DNA from: Hymenochaete sp. R1
Taxonomy: Eukaryota > Basidiomycota > Agaricomycetes > Hymenochaetales > Hymenochaetaceae
Direction: 5' to 3'
Length of the DNA stretch: 64,000 nucleotides
Assembly (NCBI GenBank): GCA_019400425.1
Contig: JAFREE010000100.1
Location: 26,593 to 90,592 of the forward strand
The translations under genes were made by a program, and so were the position numbers. Of this stretch, positions 24,636 through 36,100 are shown one piece after another. Each line of letters starts with the position of its first letter. The stretch's first letter is position 1. The notes below the pieces were generated by a model that searched no databases, was not told the origin of the DNA, and saw only the letters and a program-made list of their open reading frames with translations.

Positions 24636-26788
24636 TCAATCACCCCGCATCCCTTCAATCTTATCTGCCTGATCCCCGAAGATCGGATTCAAGTCGCCAT
24701 CCGCCGTGCGAAGCGCGTCGATAATTCGTTGAACGTTGGTACGTAAAGCAACAAGACGACTTCGTGTAGCATTCGGTAAGTTCGTCACATCTCGACCTTG
24801 TGCACCGGAAGACTGTAGTAGACGCAGCTCCGCATCCAAGAATACCAGAGCGGCAGAGGCACCGAGCATCTATATGACACTTGAGTGAGCACTCTGCAGG
24901 TTGTGCCATGCGCAAGGGTACTCACACTAAAGAGAGGATCGACAAATCCGGTCGGAGGACCATGCGTCTCGGCTTCGCTCTTCGTACCATCGCCCATCAC
25001 CTTCTCAAGAATCTTTAATACTTCGGTCGCATGTACGAGCGATGAATTGATGGCTGAAGAGTCGCCAGTGGAGATTCGAATTGCATGGAGTGCCGTCATC
25101 GCAGAATGAGAAAGAGCGTGTGCAACGAGAATGCTCTGGGCATGAGCCCTACGTTCTATACTGGAGAGTTCAGTACTTGTGAAAGATATTTGCTCAACCG
25201 GAGGCAGTAAACGAGCGAATTGGGTAGTCGTCCTAGCGATGTTGCGCAATTCCTCTTGTAGGCTCGCTCGAGCATCCGAGTCGTTCGATCGCACTGAGAT
25301 AATTGTCAAAACTATTTAGCAAACGAGCCTGAACAGACGTACAGGAATGCCACCTTGTAGAGGCTCTTGTTGCACGCTCATGAAGAGCCGCAGCCCTTGC
25401 TCGAATACCGACTGAGCTATTCAGGGCGCCTTTCTCGCTCATGTCAGCCATTTCCCCCGCAAAAAACCTTTGCAGTGTTCTTTCCGACCCTCCTGTTCCG
25501 GGTGAGGCGGTTGTCGGCCAAGGGGTATCTATCCGCGTTCCTTGTGTAGACATGTCTTCGATAAGACACGGGATGCCGGAGATAGAACTCCATGCCTTTG
25601 CTTGGCCAAAAATGGACCAGAAGACATTAATCCTCTCTTCGAGCTCATCCGCGTTTTGTGCCTGGACAAGTTCCCCAGTATCGTTGACTCGCATCCCTTC
25701 ACGTGTGCTGATACGGAGTCGGGCGCCCAGATTTGAATCTGATGGCGATTCAGAGGGTGCACGTATGTTGGAGCGCTGAAGGCGGTGTAAACCGCAGACT
25801 ATTGTGAGGGAGGCTGCGGCGCAAGCATGTTGCTCCCCTTCCACGATTCGTCCTAGATTATTCAAATAAGATGTAAGGAGCCCCTCAGCTTGTATGGCAT
25901 CTATCCTGCGCCGGGATACTGATAGGTCCTGCATTGATTTCAGTCTTGTATCTGTTCGGGCAGGGTTGAGGTTTTGAAAGCGACCTACATCCAGTTCCGC
26001 TCCTCCTCCAATCGCGTTTTGAAGCGCCAGTATGGCCCTTTGAAAGAACAAGTATTCATGTTGCATCAAATTTGGGTCCTGAGAAAGACGTAGACTCCAT
26101 AAGATGACCGCATGAACAAGTGCTGGATGAGGACGAGACGGATGGAGCGTTGGCAAACCTAAAGAAGTACGGAAACGATCCAGAGGCATAGCAAAACCCA
26201 CCGCTGTGGCATGAGGTACGAAATACCGAAGTCTACATAATAAGAGATAGGTGTTGTACACGTATCATTTTGCAAGCACATACTCACAGTGCATCTATCA
26301 TCTCCTTTGGGGGATCTGCCGATTCCCACCATGACGGAGATGATGAAGTCCGAATAGCACCCGAGCTACTCGAAGTGCCACCAGATGTGCTACGTCCTAT
26401 AGAGGCCCGATACGGATCATGTAAGAACACCTTCCTAGCTGCGATATTTGGATTTTCGAGTTCCTGGATACGAGCCTGGAGAAGCGCTACAGTCTCTTCC
26501 AGAACCTGCGTCCGCGTACGACCTTGATTGTCCGTGTACTCGCAATCTTCTGTACGCTGTCCACGTATGCATTGGCCACAGAAAGGTCGCTGACCGTCGC
26601 ATTTCTTCGATTACACGTCAGTCAAGGGCTGCACCGCACACCAAGCTCAGTAAAACTCACCATTTTCCTTCGCCTACCCGAAAAGATACGTATTAGATAA
26701 GTATAGGTCAAGTCGTTGACTGATTCACTTACCTGCAGCTTGTGCATGCTTTACCCCTAAGTAGTTGGCTCTCTTGCGCATTGGGCAT
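24636..26788 (-). CDS. Zn2Cys6 fungal transcription factor, 625 aa
   Basis: Exons 26788-26733, 26673-26661, 26604-26288, 26232-25343, 25293-24926, 24869-24636. The binuclear zinc cluster is near the N-terminus: Cys15, Cys18, Cys25, Cys32, Cys35 and Cys44, i.e. CX2CX6CX6CX2CX8C. A coiled-coil-like linker follows (RTQVLEETVALLQARIQELE), which would allow dimeric DNA binding. The middle region (about residues 130-420) resembles the fungal-specific transcription factor domain, with the EERINVFWSIF segment. Exons 1 to 3 split the zinc cluster, and exon 2 is only 13 nt. The gene sits beside a P450 (same strand) and a FAD monooxygenase, so it is a candidate pathway regulator; this is inference from position. 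Confidence 0.92.
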
Positions 26789-27704
26789 TTCTGTCTGGAG
26801 TCGAGTCGATCCTTGCTATTCGATAGGCGTTAGATTTTCAAGATCTTGCTCGATATCTCCCCTTTGAAAGAATGCATTTATAGCACCTCCCAAAGCCAAT
26901 CCGAGTCATTTTGGTTGGATTGAAAAGCAATGTTTTGACCTTGTTTTGTCGCGATTACGAGTCCTTGAGCACAGAATATAACAAACATTCAATAGAAGCC
27001 GCAAACTCTGCGCAAGTGCTCCGGCTCCATGTATAAAGTTCAGCGGCGCTCAGAAAAGTCGGACGCAACGGAGGGGGAGTCGGGAAAATGAAGGGTGTTG
27101 TGTCAGCACGAAAGTCGATACTATTCGTCGGGCGCTGCGCAGTTAAATTCCAATCCAGATTGGCGATGCCTGCTCGGTCTCATGCCAGACCGAAATGATG
27201 ATCCCAATAGTACAGGGATTTTTCGATAAGTTGAAGCAGCGCTCAACGTGGGTAGCATGTAGAAATAGCGAAACATTGTAAATGTGGTAGATGGTTAAAA
27301 AGAACGATGGAAAGGTTTGGATGCAGAGACGCGTACGTAGTGAAACGGTCACGTGAATGCACAACGGTCGTCAGATTGACGATAGAAGCTTGACTAAGAC
27401 AATAGTACTCCTTCCGATTTTTACTGTAATTTCGGAACCAGAGATGCAGTGAATTGTGAAACACGATAAGTAATCACGACTTGGGAGACGAGGAACATCT
27501 TTCAGAGTCATTCCCAAGATGTGATTATAATTCCACGAAACTCATAAACGGAAGCAAATACAACGATGACAAACGCTAAAAGAAATGGCGCAGGCTAGCA
27601 TCTTCCCTTCGAGCAACGCGAAATTTGGAATAATGGATTCAGAGTGCTCGAACCAAACACGAGATTTTGAGAAATACACGGGGGAGTCTCAAGTAGATGA
27701 AGAA
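26789..27704. other. Intergenic, 0.9 kb
   Basis: Promoter of the Zn2Cys6 gene and 3' flank of the P450. Only short random frames (27143-27464, minus). No repeat or RNA seen. Confidence 0.4.
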
Positions 27705-30063
27705 TCAAGTGCACTGTGAAATAGTACGAGGCGTGAGAATTTGGGCAATGGTGTTTGTGTCATATCGAGGTATGATCCTGCATTTGAACGGTACTGGCCA
27801 TCTGAAACGGATTCAGAGCAATGATTTGATTGTGTAAAATCCAGACTTACACAGCTGATCCCGAGGAAAACTCCTCGCCCGTCGGCAAGATTTCTTGCCC
27901 GCTATCGTCCATATCGGGTCTCAACTCAAAAAGAGTCAGTATAGATGACATGGCAAGCCATGCGCTTGCTTCCGCGAGGTGGCGTCCCGGACAGATCCTA
28001 AAAGGTTAAAATTGAATCTCAGTCGGCATTTTGATCGGGACACTGGACTCGCGAATACCCAAATATGGCATATTCGGAGCAAAAAGAGGACGCACCGCCT
28101 TCCGAACCCGAAGACCGCAACTCTAGGATCCAATGGCGAGGGCGCCCGTCCGTTCCTAAGGCCATCGGTATCGAGTGCGCTCGTTTGACACATGAATCGG
28201 TCAGGATTGAAGTCATCCGCCGATGGATAGTTGTTTTCGTCATGCATCATTTGCCTATTGCACAGCGAATCTTGAGTGAGATGTAAATCTTGATTGACGA
28301 TTTTATCCTACCATATGTTAGGTACAATCAAAGCGTCCTTTGGGATCCGCATGCCCTCCAAAAATACGTTGTCCATAGCCCGATGAGCTATGCCTGGATT
28401 GAAGTCAGCTCCAGAACAATCATAGATAGTAGCTTTTTACCTAAGGGAAACGGAGGTCTCCACCTGCATGTCTGTGATAAACCTACAGTCTAACAACGAA
28501 CTATTCTATGTATTCACCTGAGGCATTCTTTTAGTATACACTGAATATATGGCAGTGTAGACTGATCCTCGAACGTCGGTAGACGCTGATTCTGAAGCAC
28601 CGAGTCTAGTTCGCTCTGCGCCTTCTTCGCAACACGTGGATTCTGAACCATGGCAAGCATGAATACGTACAAGAGCGCGCTGGTCTAGAGTAAATGTCAA
28701 AATATGGATGTTAGAATAACCACACACGTCATAGTCTCACCATCGCCGTGGCTCACCGTGTTTGTCCCGGCTTGAAATTTTCAAATAGAGTCATGGGATT
28801 TCTCGATTTGTCAAATAGTAAGGAAGAAGGGGTGTGTAGTGGGAACATACCGCGATACATTGAAGCACAGACATCCTTAATCGAATCGAACCGGACATTG
28901 TCTTTCATATCCGATTGCTCGTAATCGTCGAGCATTCCGGAAAGCAAAGAAGGCCCAGCGGTACCACTAGCCTGTATTTAATCAATCGAAACATATGCTC
29001 CAGTAAGATGAGAATCTAGACAAACCCGTTGTTTCAAAGTATAATCATAAGGAACGCTGGACATTGTCTGCACGACTTTCCTAGCTTCCTTTGCATAACC
29101 TCGGAATCGCCCCCCAGGAAGGAATGCCGGTATATACTGGACTGTTTCACATACTGTCACTCCAGTGGGAAAGCACCGCATCAAATGATACTTACGCAAT
29201 GGAAATAAGTCGACTAGACTGGCACCAGGTGGACCAGGTTTGACAAGTATTGATTCACCTTGATCGCTCAGTTTGATAAGTGGGTCATCGGCCGAGAAAA
29301 CACGATATCCGTAGGCTGCGGAAAGTACAGTCGAAGCGGTGTACCTATCATCATTCAGGCAAACTTCAGAAAATCGTTGAAGAAAAAAGAACCGGATAAG
29401 GCACTTTTTTATACTCTTGTAGAACGATTCCGGTTGGTGGAGAAGGTCCAGGAGCAAGTTATTCACGCCCTCTGTTTGATACGGTTGGAATCGGGTGACA
29501 GCCCTCGGATTTAGGTGCTGCTGCATGAGGCGACGGTGAAGTCTCCATAGGTCCCCGTAAGGCATGAAGGTCGCCGTTCTGACTTGCACCCTTATACAGA
29601 TGATACATGAATAGTTTTTTTTTTACCATACGTTGGGTATTGACTCACATGTCAACAATGTACCTCGCCCGAGGGCGATCGGAAAACAACGAGCTTCGTT
29701 TCTCCATGAGTTCCTGGGCATGCTCGATCTTGCTCAGAATGATAGAAGTTTGACCAATCGCTTCCAATCGAAAGACATCACCTAGATCGGATAATCGTCA
29801 ACCACTATCCTGAGACTTGTATCTGCAATGAGCTTACCAACTGAACGCGAAAAATGTGAGAATGTGACCCATCTTCTGGGTGAGAACAACAAGGCCGCAT
29901 CGCCAAAAAGAGAGGCTCTTCTTGGTCTGGGCGGAAGACCCGTATATTTCGGAACAAATTTGAAGATAAAAAGACATGTTGAAATGACGATAAAGCCGAC
30001 AATAGTCACGGGTAGGGTGAGATTAGTGACGAGTCTGACGATTAGGTGGACGATGCTGTCCAT
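27705..30063 (-). CDS. Cytochrome P450 monooxygenase, 539 aa
   Basis: Thirteen exons: 30063-29838, 29781-29649, 29590-29405, 29344-29196, 29141-29026, 28971-28851, 28770-28757, 28684-28518, 28463-28441, 28393-28312, 28254-28096, 27997-27851, 27801-27705. The N-terminal membrane anchor (LTLPVTIVGFIVISTCLFIF) precedes the proline hinge LPPRPRR. The I-helix oxygen-binding motif is AGTNTT (residues 311-316). The K-helix ExxR is E368-CL-R371, then FNPDRF (PERF-type), and the heme loop FGFGRRICPGRHLAE with Cys461. All key residues are present, so the enzyme is probably active at the ER membrane. Its type recalls Agaricomycete P450s acting on secondary metabolites or xenobiotics; the CYP family cannot be assigned by eye. 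Exons of 14 and 23 nt are needed for the I-helix and K-helix motifs. Confidence 0.94.
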
Positions 30064-30856
30064 CTTGTGCGAGCTTCACTTCAACAGGCATCCATGTGCC
30101 TTCAGATCCTTATAAGAGATCCCTTCCAATAGGAAAAAAAAGCCAAGATAAATCGTGATGAATGTCGATGCCCATGAGGACGAGGACTCGGAAGAGAAGA
30201 AAGGCATTGAATGGCATCATGATGGGGTGGAGGAAAAGATAGAACGGAACGGACAGCCGCTGAAGAGTCCGCTTTGCTAAATGAGTACGCAGCTATATCG
30301 ATCATGCTTAATTTGTGCATGCTTATAATCTATGCAACAGACGTTCTCTGCGAGCAGGATGTTGCCAGTATCAGTATTAGTGATGGTTGGAGGAAGTTAA
30401 GCTCAAGAAACGATCTTGAGTCTGAGGTGAACGTGGGAAACATGGTCGCCCTGGCTTCTTGCAGCTTTTTCACGTCTCTTCAGCTTTCACCCACCCACCC
30501 GAAGCACCGCCCTAACTACAAGACTGACCATGAATCTTCTACTGCTTCACACTTCATCTTCATCTAAGCAAGGGTCAAGGAAGTATGAGTAGGAGGCAGG
30601 ACTCGGCTTCCACGACGGGGTGCCCGCTATGTATCCTTCAGACTTCGACTCTGAGCTTTTATTATCGGATAGATTGTCACTGCCGCCCTTCTCACGAAAT
30701 CCCTACGGCTCTCCTCCGCTATTTTTTGACAAAGACTTGAATGGGACTGGCTCACACGTACGTTACTGAACGACTTGTCGTTCGTCGGTTGTCGTGCTTA
30801 TCCAGCTGCGACCCAAGCCTTTTTGATTTGAGCGCTGTTCGTACGAACCTCATTCA
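30064..30856. promoter_or_regulatory. Shared divergent promoter region of P450 and FAD monooxygenase
   Basis: 793 nt between the two start codons, with no gene inside. It should hold the promoters of both genes. CGG-type half sites, the usual targets of Zn2Cys6 factors, occur, but I cannot point to a convincing paired site by eye. Confidence 0.45.
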
Positions 30857-32901
30857 ATGCAACAAGCCCCACGTATCAGGGTGGCCATATGGTACGCAAA
30901 AAAAAACAACTCTAGCACCTTTAACGGAGACTGAATCTTTTATTTAAAAAAAGCGGAGGTGGGCCAGGTGGACTTGTTCTTGCAGTCGTCCTCGGCAAGT
31001 TCTGCACCGACGTCAAAGTAGACCTGTACGAGGCCGCATCCCAATTCACCGAGATAGGTGCTGGCATATCCGTTTGGAAACGAACATGGGATATCATAAC
31101 TGCACTGGGTCTCGACAAATCGCTAGGTGAAATGGCAGTGTCACCACCGGTAGACGATGGCCTAAGTGAGTCAATTGGATACAGACATCTAGCGTTGCTT
31201 TTAATTGCTTGCTATCTAGAACCTGGCTTCATACTTCGAAAGAGCGATCAGCCCGACCCTGGGTTTGACTTTTATCCTATGATGGTACCTTGTTAGTTGT
31301 TCATGGCAAGCGTCCTTCAGTGTTCTCATTTATCTTCCGTCTATTGTATAGACGGAGCTATCACACTTCATAGGGCGGACATGCTCAAGGTGCTCACCGA
31401 CAATCTCCCGCCTCCAAGCATGTTCACCGCACATTTCAACAAACGGCTCGTCTCTTACACTCAAGAACAAGATGGCATCGTTCTTGCTTTTGCAGATGGC
31501 TCCACCACCCGCTCGGACATGCTCGTAGGCGCGGACGGTATCAAATCTGCCACTCGAGCGACCATGTATAATGAACTTGCGCGAAAGAGAAACGACGGGA
31601 ATCTGAAAAGCTTTGTGGACGCAAGTTGGAGCGGGACTTATGGTTATCGTTGTCTTGTCGAGACGGAAAAGCTCCTAGAGAGAGTTCCGGGGCATCAAGC
31701 GGCGAGGGATACGTTGTTTGTGCGTATCGTGCGTCTCTCGTTTGTTCCGTATCAAAGTTTATTCATTCAATCATCCATTTATTTTCAGTGGTGCGGGAAA
31801 GATAGAGTGCGTCGAATTTGTTCCTAATCTTTGTCGTTTTTTTTTCTAATGCTTTAAGTGCAGCATGTCGTTTCGTATCCGATATCGCAAGGACGCCTCA
31901 TCAACATCGTTGCGTTCATTACAGTGCCGGATGCCGAAGGCACTCCTCTTGATGGTCCAGTAATGATAGATGTTAACAAACAAGAAATGCTCGATCAGTA
32001 CCCTGACTGGGAACCGGACATGCTTTCGATGCTTGAGGTGAGAGAAACACTTTGTTTCGTTTGCGGATGTGAATCAAACTACCTCGAACAGCTCGGTGGG
32101 AAGACTTCGCGCTGGGCTATAAGCCACCTCCGAAACCTTCCAACGTATGTTGATGGCAGAGTGTGTCTTATTGGTGATGCCGTGCGTGATCTTAATCTCC
32201 AAACTTTACTGGACGACGATTAAATCATCGCCGCAGGCCCATGCAATGACAACCCACCTTGGCGCAGGCGCAGGCCAAGCAACCGAGGTAAGCATACCAT
32301 CTATACTTTTCCTGAAGTCGCCAAGCTTCTCACATCCCATTCATTCTTCTACCGTGGCTAGGATGCATACATTCTCGGCCGACTCCTCTCACTCCCACAC
32401 TTCACATCCGCAACTCTCCCCTCCCTCCTCTCCATCTATGATGCCATCCGCCAACCCCGAGGCACTCGTTTCGTCGAAGTCTCGCGCGCATCAGGTTTAC
32501 TATACGAATTCAACCTCGAAGGGCTGTCTCCTCAGTTCGCGGAGATGGAAATTGACAAGGCGAAGTTGGAGGCAGGTGACCGGGAGGAATTGAAGAAGCT
32601 TGGTGAATGCGCGTATGAGAACTGGAAAATCCAGTGGACGGACTTGCCTGACGAAGAATGGAGCATGTGTGAGAGGATGGTTGGAGAGACATTAAGGGGT
32701 CTTAAAGTTGGTGGTGCTGGTGAGCAGAATGGTGTCAGTAATGGTAAAGACGCTGCCTTTGGTGAAGTAATAAAAAGTGATGAGGGAGAGGGAGGTAACG
32801 TAGCTGCGGAATGTAAAAGGAGGAAGGGTTTCCGAGGCGTAAAGGCGTGGATAGGTAACTTAAGCTTGAAGCGACTAGTAGACGTTCTCAGGTTGAAATA
32901 G
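30857..32901 (+). CDS. FAD-dependent monooxygenase (aromatic hydroxylase type), 519 aa
   Basis: Exons 30857-30891, 30954-31165, 31220-31291, 31352-31719, 31789-31806, 31864-32037, 32092-32181, 32237-32287, 32362-32901. Class A flavoprotein monooxygenase resembling fungal salicylate-hydroxylase-like enzymes. RVAICGGGPGGLVLA (GxGxxG at residues 13-18) binds the ADP of FAD and is split by intron 1. LHRADML and GADGIKSATR are the DG motif region. CLIGDAAHAM with GAGAGQATEDA is the GD motif (around residues 321-340), built across two introns. The C-terminal 120 residues are charged and lineage-specific. It needs NAD(P)H and O2 to hydroxylate an aromatic or similar substrate. ATG 30857 is chosen because the 35-nt first exon reads MQQAPRIRVAIC straight into the FAD motif. 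Exon 5 is 18 nt. Confidence 0.92.
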
Positions 32902-33182
32902 AAGATTCATAAGTGTATTATAGACTAATAATGTTATACAGATGGTAATATTTGGAAGACTTTCATGTTTGAAGATGTACATAAGATCCGTAATCTTACA
33001 CGAGGATCTATGGTGAATGTTTATGCCTCGACTGCTTGGAATACTGAAGCGTAGTCACTGATATATATTATACAAGTACATTTTACAATACAACACAGAT
33101 AATAAAAGAGAACAAAGTAGCGAACGAAGAAATCGAAAGAGGTATAAATTATCGTTCATAGGGACGCGGGACTGATCCATAT

Positions 33183-36100
33183 CTATTGTCCATTTGCATT
33201 CACGGTCCCGTTCTGATTTGCAGCCTGAACCTGGGGCTTTCGCGACCTCGATGGACGAGGCTTTGACTGCTTTTGCCCACCATCGCTAGTCCTTGCTACC
33301 AATGGGACACCGTTTCCCGTCTTTCTTCCATGTCCTTTCGCATCTCCCGTGGCCATTCCTTTCCCTTCTGCAACTTGTTTGACAACTCCCGTTCCTCCCT
33401 TCCTCGCTCCTTTCCTTTTCCCACCCGCAACCGCCCCATTTCCAGGTCTCCCGACCGCAGGCCCAGGAACCGCCTGTGTTTCCCTTCGAATCCTCTCCTC
33501 TTCAGCTGCCCACCATCTCATAAACTCCCTTTCCTCTCGTTCGTTCTCCTTTCTCCTCTCCTCCTCCTCTTGGATCTCTAAGAGGCTCTTCTTTTTACGT
33601 CCGCTGATATTAGTATCTTGGTCACGTTGCTGTTGCTGGATTGTGAGGAAAGAAACGGCTTTAGGTGTTGGGGACGGTCTGTCGTTTATTGTGGGCTCGT
33701 GGGACTCTGGTGGAGAAACTGAGATAAATTGGTCGGCCTTAAAAGAGTTTGCAAATGGTAATGCTGGCGGGGCGGCAGCCCATGCCTTGTTCGAACCCTC
33801 ACTATAATGTAGGCACTTAGTACTGCACGTCTCTTGTTCCATAAAACACTTACGAAACACGCCGGCCGGTTGGCACGGTTGAAGATGAGGCTGTCGAGAC
33901 TTGTCTCGAAGGCGTGATAGTTGGACCTAAGAAAGCAGAAGAGGGCGCTTGAGCTGAGCCAACTCCCATTGTGGATGGAGCAACTGGCGCTTTCCCCTTC
34001 CCGAGTGCTAGCTGCCCTAGTCCAGTCGAGGCAGGCTTTACTGAGCCCGACATAGTACCCGAAGCCATATTCACGTTCTTCGGCGGCGTTCCCATTCCCA
34101 TGCCTTTGAGCATTTCTACCGGCTTTCTTGAGCTCAGTCCGCCTGGCGGTGATGGTCCTGGTCGGTGATTGAGGACTGTTCCGGGAGCAGGGGGATGGAC
34201 GCGCCATGGTGAATCTGTTTTCGAACGACATGAATCAACGGGTAGAGAAACTGGTCGAGGACCGGTCATTATTGGCAATTTCGCGATTCCTTCACGGAAA
34301 ACCGGATGGGGGCGTTCTGGCGTTTGCGAAGGAGCGTAAGTTGGCATTGACGGCCGTTCGCTTTCAGCTTCTGCCATGATGGACCTCAAATCGGATTTTC
34401 TAGCGCGGGTGGTAAGTAAGGTTTGCATATTGTATCGAACGTACTTTTACCCTTTAGTCACCTCAAGCCTCTTCTTCCAAGGCCCACTCGGGCCCACATC
34501 AGGAGCGGAGCTAGAAGGTGCATCCTGGGCACCAAGTCTTCTCAAAGGCGAAGGCGACGACTTGGGTTCGGGTAGCGACATGGGTGGTATGTCCACCCCA
34601 TCCATCACGAATACTTCATCTGCATCTTCAGCCGCGTCTTCCCGAATGGGCACAATCAATGGACTAATAGGCAGCTTTCTGTCTGCAGGCGGGCTGGACG
34701 AAGCTGCATTGGTCAATGCGATATTGTCCGAGGAACGAACGGTCTTTTGATTAGTCGGCGATCCGGGCATAAACGTTTCAGGAGACAGCTTGGGGCTCTG
34801 CTTCGTCGAACCAGCAGATACCTTCCTCTCGCGAGTCCTCGGAATAATTATTTCTGGAAGATCTTGCATCTCCAACCAATCCCGCCATTTCTCCGTCGCT
34901 TTCTTGATATGCACCTCGCTCCTCGTCACAGGCAGCTTCTCCTTCTGCTGTTCCCTTATGAAAGTGGAGAGTCGCCGAAGTAACGATACCGGCAGATCAT
35001 CGAGCATGCGAGATTCGAGAAGAGTCTCGAGGTTCAGAGACATGTAGGATTGGATTGAAGAGGCAAGCTGAGAAGCCGAGAAATGAACGGCACTGGTGAG
35101 CATACTGCACGCGTTACTAATGTTGAGGAACTCTAGTAGAATAGAGGAGCAGATAAGACTCAGACGATCGAGTAGAAGCTCCTCCTATACAAGTAAGTCT
35201 TTATAGTGCGTCAAAGTGAGGAAAGGGGAAGGGCTAACCGCAATGTCCATGACCTCGAACATGAAATCAATCACATCATCCGCTGATGACACGAAATCTG
35301 ATAATTTAAATATCAGTCGCCCGAAAAGATCATGTAAAGAGACAAATCGTACCAATGACCTCAAACATTTCCATCCCCTTTCCCTCATATATAAACTTCA
35401 TGACGTATTCCATACTCCTCCTTCGCCTGTGCTTCAAATCAATGTGAATCACTTCACGCGTCGTGATCCCACCTCTGTGGGCCTTAGAGCTAGGATCAAG
35501 CGAACCCGACTGTTGAAGCCTGCCTTCCATCCATACCTCATCCCCAAAGAAAGTCGCGAAGAACGGAGAACGTGCGCGCAATAACGTCGAGTGACAACAT
35601 AATTGTGCATCTTGCAGCTCCAATACCGTGTCGTACCGACAAGAATCCGGCCTGTTTCGGCTTGCTGTATCATCATCGTGAACGTGATACTCGTGGCTAA
35701 GTCGTTCCATACAATTCTCGAGGGAATCCGGAGCGTTGAAAGTCGGTGCGCGCTTGACAGGCGCCTCCAATGCGAAGAGCAAAGAATTTAAACCAAGTTT
35801 CGACGCAAGCGTCTTTAGCTCTATTCTCACCCCATCGATGTTCGTTGGAGGCGAACAGAAAGCCAGACGTTCGGCGATGTGTTCGGCGACGCGGCGATCC
35901 CATAGCGCAAGAATATTGTCGGTATATAGGTATGTCGTAAGCAAGAGAGCAGAAAGAGGGTGCGTTGAAGAGATGACAAGCACACGAGGCTTCGTAGAAC
36001 GTTTGCGAGCCAGGCAAATTTGAGGAATGCCTAAATCATTACCCGCCAGTATATCCCGCAAAATCCTGGATCTCGCGCCTAACACGAACCCGTGCACAGG

